Origin: Streptomyces sp. NBC_01267
GTDB lineage: Bacteria; Actinomycetota; Actinomycetes; Streptomycetales; Streptomycetaceae
NCBI RefSeq assembly: GCF_036241575.1
Contig: NZ_CP108455.1
Span: forward strand, 620,001 to 684,000
Length of the DNA stretch: 64,000 nucleotides
Direction: 5' to 3'
A program made the position numbers and the translations under genes. Of the stretch, positions 34,920 to 43,779 are shown piece by piece. The notes below the pieces were generated by a model that saw only the letters and a program-made list of their open reading frames with translations, was not told where the DNA came from and searched no databases. How positions within the stretch are numbered: the stretch's first letter is position 1; each line of letters starts with the position of its first letter.

Positions 34920-36470
34920 ATGCGCGTCCGTTCCCTTCTCCTCGCCGGCGCCCTCTGTGGTTCGCTGTTCGGCGTCGTTCTCCCGGCAGGGCCCGCCGCT
35001 GCCGCCGGCCGTACCTACTACCTCGACTGCTCGGGCGGCAGCGACACAGGCGCGGGCACCTCGCCCAGGACAGCCTGGAAGTCCCTGGACAAGGTCGATG
35101 CGACCGTGTTCGCGCCGGGCGACCGCATCCTGCTCAACCGCGGCACCACCTGTGCCGGAACCCTGGCACCGCAGGGCTCCGGGGCCGCTCGCAGACCGAT
35201 CACCGTGAATACCTACGGCACCGGAGCCGACCCACTGGTGGCCGGTGACGGTGCAGCCGCCGCGGTACGGCTGCACAACCAGCAGTGGTGGGAGATCCGC
35301 AATCTGGAGATCACCAACAAAGCGGCGACGCAGGGCAACCGTCGCGGAGTGTCGGTGGAACTCTCGGACTACGGCACCGCCCACCACATCGTGCTGGAGA
35401 ACCTGAACATCCACGATGTCAACGGCGACGACACCAAGGGCCTGTCCGGCAGTGGCGGCATCTACTTCACCGTCAGCGGAACCACCACGCCGTCCTCCTT
35501 CGACACGGTCGCCATCAGGAACAACACCATCCGCACGGTGGACCGCGAGGGCGTCTTCTTCGTCTCGTCCTGGAACCGGTCCGGCTTCGAGGGACCCAGC
35601 GCCGGTACCTTCATCCCCTGGCCGAACGTCACCATCAGCGGCAACCACCTCTCCGACATCGGCGGCGACGGCATCGTGCCCGGCAACACCACCGGCGCGC
35701 TGATCGACCACAACACCCTGACCGGCTTCCACAAGCGCTCCAGCGGCTACAACGCCGGGATGTGGCCCTACGACTCGGACAACGCGGTCTTCCAGTACAA
35801 CGACACGAGCGGCGGCACCACCACCCTGGACGGGATGGCCTACGACATCGACCAGGGCACCGTGGGGACCGTCTTCCAGTACAACTACAGCCACGACAAC
35901 GCCGGCGGATTCTTCCTGCTGTGCAACGCGACGGGCATCCTGCGCACGGCCGTGGTCCGGTACAACATCAGCCAGAACGACTCCTACCGAGGGTTCGAGA
36001 ACTGCAGCGGGACCATCGAGTCGGCCGACGTCTACAACAACACCATCTACATCGGCCCCGGTGTCAGCCAGTCCGTGATCCAGGAGAACAACACCACCCT
36101 GCGCAACGTCACATTCCGCAACAACACAGTCGTCAAGACCGGCAGCGGTTCCGCCTCCGTCAACCTGCACGGCGGCGGCTACTCGCTGGACCACAACGAC
36201 CTGTCGAACGTGACCGGCGCACCGGCCGGCGCCGGGATCACCACCGACCCGCTGCTGCAGGCACCGGGCACCGCCGCCGACCGCGCCCACGCCACCGGCT
36301 ACCGGCTCTGCTCCGGATCCCCGGCGCTGAAGACCGGAGCCGCGATCACCGGCAACGGCGGGCGCGACTACTACGGCAACACCGTCCCGGCCACCGGCGC
36401 CCCGAACATCGGCGCCTACGCGGGCAGGGCCGTCTCCTGCGGTACCGGTCCCGTCAGCTCCGGGTCCTGA
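34920..36470 (+). CDS. Secreted right-handed beta-helix protein
   Basis: Exported protein of 516 residues. The signal peptide MRVRSLLLAGALCGSLFGVV ends at an AxA site near residue 29. The mature part has many Asn-rich turns (VTISGNHLSDIGGDGIVPGN, VRYNISQNDSYRGFENCSG), typical of the pectate lyase-like parallel beta-helix fold (Beta_helix/NosD type). The opening RTYYLDCSGGSDTGAGTSPR is common to secreted polysaccharide lyases or hydrolases of this fold. It probably acts on an extracellular polysaccharide, but no family-specific catalytic residues are certain. The ATG has GGGAGG 5 nt upstream. Confidence 0.84.
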   Translation: MRVRSLLLAGALCGSLFGVVLPAGPAAAAGRTYYLDCSGGSDTGAGTSPRTAWKSLDKVDATVFAPGDRILLNRGTTCAGTLAPQGSGAARRPITVNTYGTGADPLVAGDGAAAAVRLHNQQWWEIRNLEITNKAATQGNRRGVSVELSDYGTAHHIVLENLNIHDVNGDDTKGLSGSGGIYFTVSGTTTPSSFDTVAIRNNTIRTVDREGVFFVSSWNRSGFEGPSAGTFIPWPNVTISGNHLSDIGGDGIVPGNTTGALIDHNTLTGFHKRSSGYNAGMWPYDSDNAVFQYNDTSGGTTTLDGMAYDIDQGTVGTVFQYNYSHDNAGGFFLLCNATGILRTAVVRYNISQNDSYRGFENCSGTIESADVYNNTIYIGPGVSQSVIQENNTTLRNVTFRNNTVVKTGSGSASVNLHGGGYSLDHNDLSNVTGAPAGAGITTDPLLQAPGTAADRAHATGYRLCSGSPALKTGAAITGNGGRDYYGNTVPATGAPNIGAYAGRAVSCGTGPVSSGS

Positions 36471-36641
36471 GACAGACGGCAAACAGGGGGCGGCGCCGCC
36501 CAAGCGGTGGACGTCCCCGGGTCCTCCACCACTCCCGGAACGCAACTCATCCGGTGGACCCGGGGCGCCACCGCCGGCCGGCGCCGTCCCCCGGCCGCCG
36601 ACGCCGACAGCCGCTCCTCGGTACGACTCGGGCCTGAACAC

Positions 36642-36830
36642 ATGGCCGGAGCGGCGCACGTGGCGACCAGACTCATCCGTGGGACGGGCAGTTTCTTCAA
36701 GACCTGCAGCTGCAAACGACAGGGCGGATGCGCACACCCCTACGCCATCCGGTTCCGCAACGGAGCGGGGCGACAGTGCGAAGAGTCGGGTTACCCGACG
36801 CAGGACGACGCGCTCGACCGCACCAGCCTG
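36642..36830 (+). pseudogene. Integrase N-terminal fragment (AICE/phage type)
   Basis: A short frame encodes RGTGSFFKTCSCKRQGGCAH and YAIRFRNGAGRQCEESGYPT followed by QDDALDR. This is the arm-binding N-terminal segment of tyrosine integrases from Streptomyces integrative elements. After about 36830 the reading has no further similarity and the catalytic domain is absent. It is a relic and, with the plasmid-type fragment near 41 kb, points to a decayed integrative element. Confidence 0.6.
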
Positions 36831-37132
36831 TCGACCCGATCCGGATCCCGATCGCGGTCACTTCGGACTCGCGTCCGCCCTGGGTACCGCGGCTCTCACC
36901 CGGCAGTGGGGCCACGCCCCACCGTCCTTACCGTCTTCGCTGTCCTTACCGTCCTCACTGTCCTTGACGCGGCTGGTGGCGAACACCTCGTAGCGCCACC
37001 TGAGCGAACATCAGCATCCGGTGGCAAGGGGTCCCGCACACGCCGGGGCCCGGTCCAACCCGTCGGTAACTTAATCAACTCGTGATCAACACAGGCCGGT
37101 TGGCGCGCCCGACGGTGTCATACGATCGCCCG
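36831..37132. repeat. Intergenic region with short tandem repeat
   Basis: No intact gene. An 18-bp unit, CCGTCCTTACCGTCTTCG-like, is repeated about 2.7 times at 36922-36969. Just before the GH5 gene, CATACGAT lies about 7-14 nt upstream of the ATG, which would suit a -10 for a leaderless or very short-leader transcript. Confidence 0.45.
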
Positions 37133-39607
37133 ATGCCCCGTGCCAGGTACCAGGACCACACCGTGGCGGCAGCCACCGCCGTCTCGTTCACCGCACTGTG
37201 CCTCGTCGCCGCGTACGCGGATCCGACCGGCCTGTTCGCCCCGGTGGGCGCTCAGACGCTGCGCGCGGGGGCCGTGCACGGACTGTGGTCGCTGGCCGGA
37301 TGGCTGGTGTTCCTACCGGTCCTGGCCGCGGTGGCGTACGCGGGAACGCTGGCGACGGTGCGCACCGCCGGGCCGGGCACCGGGCGCGGCCGGGTACTCC
37401 TCCGGGTCTGGGGGGTGTGCGTCCTCGCGGGCGCCCTGGCCCGGTTCGGGCAGGCCGTTGCGGACACCGTGGGGGTCGCCGTGCACAGCGGCAGCACGGA
37501 CTTCCTGCCGGTCGCGCTCTGGTCGGCGGGACTGGTGGCCGAGCGGACGGCGCTGCTCGGCTGGCTGCCGGCCCTGGTCGCGGTACTGGTGCTCCGGCGT
37601 GCGGCGCCGCCAGGAGAGCCGGCGGCCGGGCAGGACCTCCGGCCGATCGTCGCCCGGACCCTGCTGACCGCCCTGCCTGCCGGACTGCTGCTGCTCGGCG
37701 CCCTGGCCTCCTCCTCACCCGCCGCCTCGATATCCACGGGCCTGACCGCCCAGCTGCCGGCGATATCAGCCGTGTTGGTGACGGCGGTGGCGATCGCGCT
37801 GCAACTGCGCAGCGAGCGGCGCTTCGCCCAGGCGCGGGGGACCGGACTCCTGGTCGGCGGCTGGGTCTGCGCGCTCGGTGCGGGCGCACTGGTCGGCGCG
37901 GTCGACGGACTCGTCGCAGCCGTGTCCGGCAGCGGCGACCTTGCGGCGATACCCATGGCAGGCCAGGCGGTCGGTGCGGGGCTCGCGCTCGGCCTGGCCT
38001 TCGGGTGGGCCCTCGCCCCGGCCGAGTTGCTCCTGCGCCGCCCGCCACAGATACGTACGAACCCACGAACAGGCCTGCCGCTGGTGGCGGTCCTGGTGCT
38101 GCTCGCCGTCGTCGCAGGGAATCTGCTGACCGCGGCGCCGGACCGCACCGCGACGGTGAGCGCCGCCGCACGGGCCACCGGGTCGCAGGAGCTGCCCGCA
38201 CTGACGGTGCGGAGCCGGACGATCGTCGACACGAACGGCCGTCAGGTGCTGCTGCGCGGCGTGAACGTCAACCAGCTCAACGATTACGGCACGAACGGCC
38301 GGTCCGGAGCCAAGAGGGTGCTCCCGCTGACCGAGAACGACTTCCATCAGATGGCCGCCGCGGGCTTCGACGTCGTACGCCTCAACGTCAACTGGTCACG
38401 CCTGGAACCGACCCGTGGGCACTGGTCGCAGTCCTACCTCGCCCGCATCGAGCGGGCCGTCGCCTGGGCCGCCGAGTACGGCATGTACACCGACATCGAC
38501 ATGCACCAGGACGCCTACTCCCGCTACACGGCGGGCACAAAGAGCAGCGCGTGCGCGACACCACTGCCGGGGTTCGACGGCGCGCCCGCCTGGGCGACGC
38601 TCACCGACGGGCTCTCCCGCTGCCAGGGTCTCGACCGGGACACCACGTCCGCCGTCCAGCGCGCGGCGAGCAACTTCTACCACGACACCAACGGCATCCA
38701 GGGCCACCTCGTGGACACCCTCGCCCTGCTCGCGCGCACCTTCGCAGGCAATCCGGCGGTGGCCGGATACGGCCTCTACAACGAGCCGGGGTTCGGTGAC
38801 GACGCGAGCACCGACAGCTCGGTGCTGCTCGGCGCGTACTACGACCGGGCGCTGAAGGCGATCCGCGCGGCGGAGAACGCGACGCCGGGCGGCTTCCACC
38901 ACCTGGCCTTCCTCGAACCCAGCGTGCTGTGGTCCGGGCTCGGCTTCGCCGCGACGCCGCTGCCGGGCTTCACCGAAGACCCGTGGACGGTGTTCGCCCC
39001 GCACCTGTACAACGAGTCGATCACCATGGACCAGTCCCTCGGCATCACCCTCGTCTCCGTCGAACGGGGCTTCGCGCTGGCGGAGCGGCAGGCAAAGGCG
39101 TACGGGATGCCGATGTGGAGCGGCGAGTGGGGCTGGTTCCCGTTCACGGGCAAGCGCGCGCAGTCCCTGGCCGAGCGGTTCCAGGACGAGGCGGACGCGT
39201 ACCGGATGGGTGGCGCCTTCTGGGTGTGGAAGCAGGCCTGCGGCAGCCCCGAGTCGAGCACCACGTCCCCGGCGGCCGGCAACTACGTCCAGCAGGACTG
39301 CGCCACCGGCGACACCCTGCCGCCCGCCGCCGGGGTCAAGGACCTGGTGGTACGGCCCTACCCGCGGGCCGTACCGGGGACCCTGGACGCGCTCTCCAGC
39401 TCGCGGCACACGCTGAAGTTCAGCGGCACGGCGGCGAAGGGCGCACGCTCGTGCACCCTCGACGTGTGGTTCCCCGGCTCGGCCGCGCCGAAGCTGTCCG
39501 TGCACGGCGTGACTGATGTGAAGTCGGCGCGCGAGCAGGGCGGTTGGCGGATCACGGGCTGCGCGAGCGGTTCGTACCGTGTCCAGGCACGAACCGGTGC
39601 ACCCTAG
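37133..39607 (+). CDS. Polytopic membrane protein fused to extracellular GH5 domain
   Basis: Protein of 824 residues. The first 340 contain about nine or ten hydrophobic segments (for example FTALCLVAAY, GLWSLAGWLVFLPVLAAVAY, LPLVAVLVLLAVVAGNLLTA). A GH5 catalytic domain of the endoglycoceramidase-like type follows (about 365-770). Key features are RQVLLRGVNVNQLNDYG, MYTDIDMHQDAYSR, the acid/base Glu551 in GLYNEPGFG and the nucleophile Glu665 in WSGEWGWF. A C-terminal beta domain ends at RVQARTGAP. The enzyme is probably displayed outside the membrane and acts on a glycolipid or glycoside. I chose ATG 37133; GTG 37082 is an alternative. Flanking relics of mobile DNA suggest lateral acquisition. 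Confidence 0.82.
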   Translation: MPRARYQDHTVAAATAVSFTALCLVAAYADPTGLFAPVGAQTLRAGAVHGLWSLAGWLVFLPVLAAVAYAGTLATVRTAGPGTGRGRVLLRVWGVCVLAGALARFGQAVADTVGVAVHSGSTDFLPVALWSAGLVAERTALLGWLPALVAVLVLRRAAPPGEPAAGQDLRPIVARTLLTALPAGLLLLGALASSSPAASISTGLTAQLPAISAVLVTAVAIALQLRSERRFAQARGTGLLVGGWVCALGAGALVGAVDGLVAAVSGSGDLAAIPMAGQAVGAGLALGLAFGWALAPAELLLRRPPQIRTNPRTGLPLVAVLVLLAVVAGNLLTAAPDRTATVSAAARATGSQELPALTVRSRTIVDTNGRQVLLRGVNVNQLNDYGTNGRSGAKRVLPLTENDFHQMAAAGFDVVRLNVNWSRLEPTRGHWSQSYLARIERAVAWAAEYGMYTDIDMHQDAYSRYTAGTKSSACATPLPGFDGAPAWATLTDGLSRCQGLDRDTTSAVQRAASNFYHDTNGIQGHLVDTLALLARTFAGNPAVAGYGLYNEPGFGDDASTDSSVLLGAYYDRALKAIRAAENATPGGFHHLAFLEPSVLWSGLGFAATPLPGFTEDPWTVFAPHLYNESITMDQSLGITLVSVERGFALAERQAKAYGMPMWSGEWGWFPFTGKRAQSLAERFQDEADAYRMGGAFWVWKQACGSPESSTTSPAAGNYVQQDCATGDTLPPAAGVKDLVVRPYPRAVPGTLDALSSSRHTLKFSGTAAKGARSCTLDVWFPGSAAPKLSVHGVTDVKSAREQGGWRITGCASGSYRVQARTGAP

Positions 39608-39640
39608 TGACCTGAGTCAGAGACTCGTCGTCAGTCGGGC

Positions 39641-39950
39641 ATGAGTCGTCCGGGTCCGAAGATTCCGCCGTTGTCGGTAACTGATGCCCAGCGGGCTGTG
39701 TTGGAGGGCTGGTTACGTCGCCGGACGACGGCCCAGGCTCTGGCCCAGCGGTCACGGATCGTGCTGGAGTGCGCTGAAGGCCACTCCATCATGGAGGTGT
39801 CCCGCCGGCTGCGGATCACCCCGGACACGGTCCGCACCTGGCGACGCAGGTTCCTCGGGCGCGGCCTGGACGGCTTGTGCGACGACCCGCGGCCCGGCGT
39901 TCCCCGGAAAATCACCGATGCCGCAATCACCATCTCGTTTGCCATGCAAC
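39641..39950 (+). mobile_element. IS630-type transposase, N-terminal fragment
   Basis: Coding for MSRPGPKIPPLSVTDAQRAV, SRIVLECAEGHSIMEVSRRL and PDTVRTWRRRFLGRGLDGLC, the helix-turn-helix part of IS630-family transposases, ending near PRPGVPRKITDA. The DDE catalytic domain is absent; downstream sequence is scrambled. A TTA codon occurs (GWLRRR), typical of recently acquired DNA. It is a non-functional remnant 33 bp after the GH5 gene. Confidence 0.75.
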
Positions 39951-40263
39951 GCTCTCCCCTGGCCGGTGCACCAACCCTGTCCAGTCGCATGAGGATCCCC
40001 GAGGGCCGTGCTATGCGATATCTGTCCCTCGGGCCTCTGTCGCAATGCACTGCCACTCGTTGCGGAGCCTGGCGGTGACACCTGAAACTCCGCCATCTTG
40101 AAGTAGCTGGTCAGCGGGGTGCCGTGACCTCGTTTCGAGGTGCTCGTGCTGGTCGTGGGCGGCAGTCCGTGCTGTCGATCGTCCGGCGCGGTGGTTTTTG
40201 CCGATGAGTTCACCGTCCTCCTACGGTCTACCCAGCGACACGACCGTTCTCGACAGGAGTGCC

Positions 40264-40632
40264 ATGTCCACCATCCAGCCCGTGATCCTGACTGCCAACC
40301 AGGACATTCTGCTCGGCTTCTACACGAAATTGTTCGGCGCCAAGGAGATCTTCCGGGTACCGGAGGAAGGCCCGTCCTTCTACCTCGGCTTGCGCATCGG
40401 CGACACCGACCTCGGGCTGGTGGCCAAGGCGGACCCCGAGACCGGGGCGGCGCCACGGATCCTGCTCAGCATCGGTGTCGACGACGTCGACGAGACGCTC
40501 GCCCGGGTGGAGGCGCTCGGCGGCTCGGTCAGCGGAGGCCCCAACGACATGCCGTGGGGACAGCGCGTCGCCCACATCCAGGACCCCGACGGCAACCCGG
40601 TGAACCTCACTCAGCCGATCCCGGCCCGGTGA
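40264..40632 (+). CDS. VOC (glyoxalase/bleomycin-resistance fold) protein
   Basis: Small protein of 122 residues with the vicinal oxygen chelate fold. It has LTANQDILLGFYTKLFGAKE, FYLGLRIGDTDLGLVA, SIGVDDVDETLARVEALGGS and the closing HIQDPDGNPVNLTQP. The ATG has AGGAG 6 nt upstream. It survives intact between two transposase remnants. It may bind or modify a small toxic compound; specific function unknown. Confidence 0.82.
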   Translation: MSTIQPVILTANQDILLGFYTKLFGAKEIFRVPEEGPSFYLGLRIGDTDLGLVAKADPETGAAPRILLSIGVDDVDETLARVEALGGSVSGGPNDMPWGQRVAHIQDPDGNPVNLTQPIPAR

Positions 40633-40679
40633 CGCTTTTCCGGGGGCATGTGCTGATCGTGGGCTACCTGCGGCAGACA

Positions 40680-40960
40680 TCAATTGCCGGTAGCGGCCTC
40701 GATGTTCGTCAGGACGAGCAGCGCGCGGAACAGGTGGGTGGCGAGGGCGGGGTCACTACGGAGCTGGGTGAGGATCCGCCAGTTCTTCAGGTGGGCAAGG
40801 CCGCGTTCGACGGGGACGCGTCCGGCGGCCATGACCCAGTTGGCCTCCTTCTCGGCAGATGTGAGCCTGCGGGCGCGGGTGGCCTTGAAGCCAGTGACGA
40901 CCACGGGATCGTCCCCGTCGTCGTCCAGGCCGAGGAAGCCCAGGTGGGCGGCCGGGGCGC
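40680..40960 (-). mobile_element. IS5-family transposase, C-terminal fragment
   Basis: The minus strand encodes GLDDDGDDPVVVTGFKATRA, RLTSAEKEANWVMAAGRVPV and ERGLAHLKNWRILTQLRSDP. This is the C-terminal part of the DDE transposases of Streptomyces IS5-type elements (E of the triad in VERG). The N-terminal catalytic Asp region is missing. It abuts a fragment of a different gene at about 40985. Confidence 0.75.
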
Positions 40961-40984
40961 CGAGGCCGGCAGCGCGCGGGTGGG

Positions 40985-41154
40985 CCCGCTTCCTCGTTGA
41001 GCCTGCCCGCGTGGAGGGCATTGGCCCAGATGCTGGCAGCGGTGGCCGTGCCGAAGAGGGTCCAAACGTAGAGCCGGGCGCGCAGGGGCGCGTCGCGGAG
41101 GACCAGGAGTGCCCGGATGCCGTAGGCGATGAACCCGTCGATCGGCGTTGTCAC
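40985..41154 (-). pseudogene. DUF2637-like plasmid-type protein, fragment
   Basis: A short stretch starting at GTG 41152-41154 encodes TTPIDGFIAYGIRALLVLRD and YVWTLFGTATAASIWANALH. This matches the membrane-helix half of DUF2637 proteins, which are typical of Streptomyces plasmids and integrative elements. The expected upstream helices and downstream domain are absent, and the frame runs into the transposase relic. It is likely a remnant of an excised or decayed element. Confidence 0.55.
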
Positions 41155-41672
41155 GCTGTTGGGTGTGTGGGTGTTTGACTGTGTGTCGAGGTGCGGTGGG
41201 GCCGGGCAGTGTGGCTGATGATGACGGAACAAGTCCTCGCATTCATCGGTTTCTCCTCTTCGCTTCCTCAACTGAACAGATGCGTCCGTTGATCCACCCG
41301 GAGCCAGGGATCCTTCCTTTACCCGGCTGAGCTCACGGCCGCATTCCGCCGTCTGGCCACGCCGCCCCGCCCGGCCAGCTGACTCGCTGCCCCGCCCACC
41401 TCGGTGGGATCACCTGCATCCGACCGATGGCACACTGGCGCGCGCCCGCACCCTGGCGTCGATAATTACGCCATGATGCACATCCGCAAAGGGCGCCACC
41501 CGCCAATCCAACTTGACGCTCCATCGGGAACCCGGCAAGGAGTCAGCATCAATACCGCGCGGAACCGCTTCGAGACGCCGTGAACCGCCCAGATCAATAA
41601 TCTGCCCCACCCATCCTGACCTGTGAAAATCGTGCTCAACAACTTGCCTGCAAAGCTCACCAGGAGGTACCC
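41155..41672. other. Intergenic region before dhaK, atypical composition
   Basis: Between the element relics and dhaK lie about 500 bases without a convincing gene. Part of it (41460-41640) is clearly less GC-rich than the chromosome. A 66-codon minus-strand frame there (41410-41610) has low third-position GC and no recognised family. The dhaK promoter should be close to 41600-41660, but I see no clear consensus. Confidence 0.4.
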
Positions 41673-42665
41673 GTGAGGATGCTCATCAACGTCCCGGAAA
41701 CCGTCGTCGCGGATGCCCTGCGCGGCATGGCCGCCGCACACCCGGACCTCTCCGTCGATGTCGAGAACCGGTTGATCGTACGGCGCGACGCGCCCGTCGC
41801 CGGAAAAGTGGGGCTGGTCTCGGGGGGCGGATCCGGGCACGAGCCGTTGCACGGCGGGTTCGTCGGCCCCGGCATGCTTGCCGCCGCCTGTCCCGGTGAG
41901 GTGTTCACGTCGCCGGTTCCGGACCAGATGGTCCGGGCCGCCGCCGCGGTCGACAGCGGTGAGGGGGTGCTGTTCGTCGTGAAGAACTACACCGGCGATG
42001 TACTCAACTTCGACATGGCGGCCGAGCTGGCCGAGGACGAAGGCGTACGCATCGCGAAGGTGCTGGTCAACGACGACGTGGCGGTGGATGACAGCACGTT
42101 CACCGCCGGACGGCGCGGCACCGGTGCGACGCTCTTCGTGGAGAAGCTCGCGGGGGCCGCGGCGGAGGAGGGCGCGCCGCTGGAGCGGGTCGAGGCGATC
42201 GCCCGGCAGGTGAACGGCAGTGCGCGGTCCTTCGGTGTGGCCCTGAGTGCCTGCTCGACGCCCGCCAAGGGCGGTCCGACCTTCGATCTGCCGTCCGGCG
42301 AGCTGGAGTTGGGTGTCGGGATCCACGGCGAGCCCGGCCGCGAGCGGCGCCCGATGATGACATCGCGGGAGATCGCGGACTTCGCGGTGGACGCGGTTCT
42401 GGAGGATCTGCGGCCGAACGGCCCCGTGCTGGCCCTGGTGAACGGTATGGGGGCGACTCCCCTGCTGGAGCTGTACGGCTTCAATGCCGAGGTGCAGCGC
42501 GTGCTGACCGAGCGTGGTGTGGCCGTGGCTCGTACCCTCGTGGGGAACTACGTCACATCGCTCGACATGGCAGGCTGCTCGGTGACGCTCTGCCAGGTGG
42601 ACGAGGAACTGCTGCGGTTGTGGGACGCGCCGGTGAGGACCGCCGCTCTGCGCTGGGGCTGCTGA
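41673..42665 (+). CDS. dhaK: Dihydroxyacetone kinase subunit DhaK
   Basis: Substrate-binding subunit of the PTS-dependent dihydroxyacetone kinase, 330 residues. His218 in GVGIHGEPG is the residue that covalently holds dihydroxyacetone as a hemiaminal. GLVSGGGSGHEPLHGGFVGP and VKNYTGDVLNFDMA are the conserved substrate-site loops. The GTG start has a perfect AGGAGG 5 nt upstream. It is followed by dhaL and dhaM in one operon; phosphoryl groups come from phosphoenolpyruvate through EI, HPr and DhaM rather than ATP. Confidence 0.95.
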   Translation: MRMLINVPETVVADALRGMAAAHPDLSVDVENRLIVRRDAPVAGKVGLVSGGGSGHEPLHGGFVGPGMLAAACPGEVFTSPVPDQMVRAAAAVDSGEGVLFVVKNYTGDVLNFDMAAELAEDEGVRIAKVLVNDDVAVDDSTFTAGRRGTGATLFVEKLAGAAAEEGAPLERVEAIARQVNGSARSFGVALSACSTPAKGGPTFDLPSGELELGVGIHGEPGRERRPMMTSREIADFAVDAVLEDLRPNGPVLALVNGMGATPLLELYGFNAEVQRVLTERGVAVARTLVGNYVTSLDMAGCSVTLCQVDEELLRLWDAPVRTAALRWGC

Positions 42666-42722
42666 CCGTCCCGTCCACCGAACTCGTCCCGTCCACCGAA
42701 CCGGACCCATCAGGGAGGCCCT

Positions 42723-43319
42723 GTGCTCGACGCCGAATTCTTCCGCCGCTGGATGTACACGACGGCCGAGGCGGTCGAAAGGGAGGCGGACCGGCTGACC
42801 GAACTGGACTCGGCCATCGGTGACGCCGACCACGGCAGCAATCTGCGGCGCGGCTTCACCGCGGTGACCGCCGTGCTGGAGAAGGAGGCCCCGGACACTC
42901 CGGGCGCGGTCCTGACCCTGGCCGGGCGGCAGCTGATCTCCACGGTCGGCGGTGCGTCGGGGCCGTTGTACGGCACGCTGCTGCGCCGTACGGGAAAGGC
43001 ACTGGGCGACGACGCCACCGTCTCCCGGGAGCAGTTGGCCGAGGCCCTGGGTGCCGGTGTCGCGGCGGTGGGCCAGCTCGGTGGGTCCGCCGCCGGTGAC
43101 AAGACGATGCTGGACGCACTCCTGCCGGCCGCCGAGGCTCTCGGGGAGTCGTTCGCGGCTGCCGGGGAAGCCGCCGACGCCGGGGCGCTCGCGACCGTAC
43201 CGCTGCTGGCGCGCAAGGGGCGGGCGAGCTATCTGGGCGAGCGCAGCATCGGGCACCAGGATCCGGGGGCGACCTCGTCCGCGCTGCTGATCGGCGCGCT
43301 CGTGGCGGTGGCCGCATGA
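42723..43319 (+). CDS. dhaL: Dihydroxyacetone kinase subunit DhaL
   Basis: ADP-binding subunit, 198 residues. It has the metal-site motif SAIGDADHGSNLRRGF and GGASGPLYGTLLRR, then GGSAAGDKTMLDALLPA. It keeps bound ADP as a cofactor rephosphorylated by DhaM and passes phosphate to dihydroxyacetone on DhaK. An 18-bp unit (CGTCCCGTCCACCGAACT) is repeated twice at 42667-42702 in the short gap after dhaK. Its stop overlaps the dhaM start by 4 bp. Confidence 0.95.
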   Translation: MLDAEFFRRWMYTTAEAVEREADRLTELDSAIGDADHGSNLRRGFTAVTAVLEKEAPDTPGAVLTLAGRQLISTVGGASGPLYGTLLRRTGKALGDDATVSREQLAEALGAGVAAVGQLGGSAAGDKTMLDALLPAAEALGESFAAAGEAADAGALATVPLLARKGRASYLGERSIGHQDPGATSSALLIGALVAVAA

Positions 43320-43720
43320 GTGCGCTCGTGGGAATCGTCCTCGTGTCGCACAGCGCGCCGGTCGCGGCTGCGGTCGCCGAGCTGGCGACGGGGCTGACCG
43401 GCGGGGCGACCACCGCTCCGGTGGCCGCGGCGGGTGGCACCCCGGACGGCGGGCTCGGTACCAGCTCGGAGCTGATCAGCACTGCCGCCGCGGCGGTCGA
43501 CCGGGGGGCCGGTGTCGCGATCCTCGTCGACCTGGGCAGCGCGGTACTGACAGTGAAGGCGTTGCTGGCCGAGGGCGATGAACTCCCCGACGGCACCAGG
43601 CTGGTGGACGCACCGTTCCTGGAGGGCGCGGTGGCGGCCCTGGTCACCGCTTCGGCGGGTGGCGATCTCGACGCGGTGGAGGCCGCGGCGTCCGAGGCGT
43701 ACGCGTACCACAAGGTCTGA
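43316..43720 (+). CDS. dhaM: Dihydroxyacetone kinase phosphotransfer subunit DhaM
   Basis: EIIA-mannose-like phosphotransfer protein of 134 residues. The phosphoryl-accepting His is in VGIVLVSHS (His12), and GVAILVDLGSAVLTVKAL is the conserved core. It is the short single-domain form without fused HPr or EI domains, so it depends on the general PTS proteins of the cell. Overlap with dhaL (ATGA) indicates translational coupling. Confidence 0.93.
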   Translation: MSALVGIVLVSHSAPVAAAVAELATGLTGGATTAPVAAAGGTPDGGLGTSSELISTAAAAVDRGAGVAILVDLGSAVLTVKALLAEGDELPDGTRLVDAPFLEGAVAALVTASAGGDLDAVEAAASEAYAYHKV

Positions 43721-43735
43721 CCGACGTATCACGAA

Positions 43736-43770
43736 AGCTGCCGACGCCTCAGGCAGAGGCGTCGGCAGCT
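43736..43770. terminator. Perfect 15-bp bidirectional terminator hairpin
   Basis: AGCTGCCGACGCCTC (43736-43750) pairs perfectly with GAGGCGTCGGCAGCT (43756-43770) around a 5-nt loop. It lies between the convergent ends of dhaM and the sortase-substrate gene, so it can serve both. Confidence 0.85.
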
Positions 43771-43779
43771 CACGGGGGA

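Noticed and set aside
34788..36737. A 649-codon minus-strand frame opposite the beta-helix gene
   Set aside because: Gly/Val-rich shadow composition. The plus-strand gene has signal peptide, start and fold signature.
41410..41610. A 66-codon minus-strand frame before dhaK
   Set aside because: Coherent but with no family, no clear ribosome-binding site and low GC. Described as atypical sequence rather than a gene.
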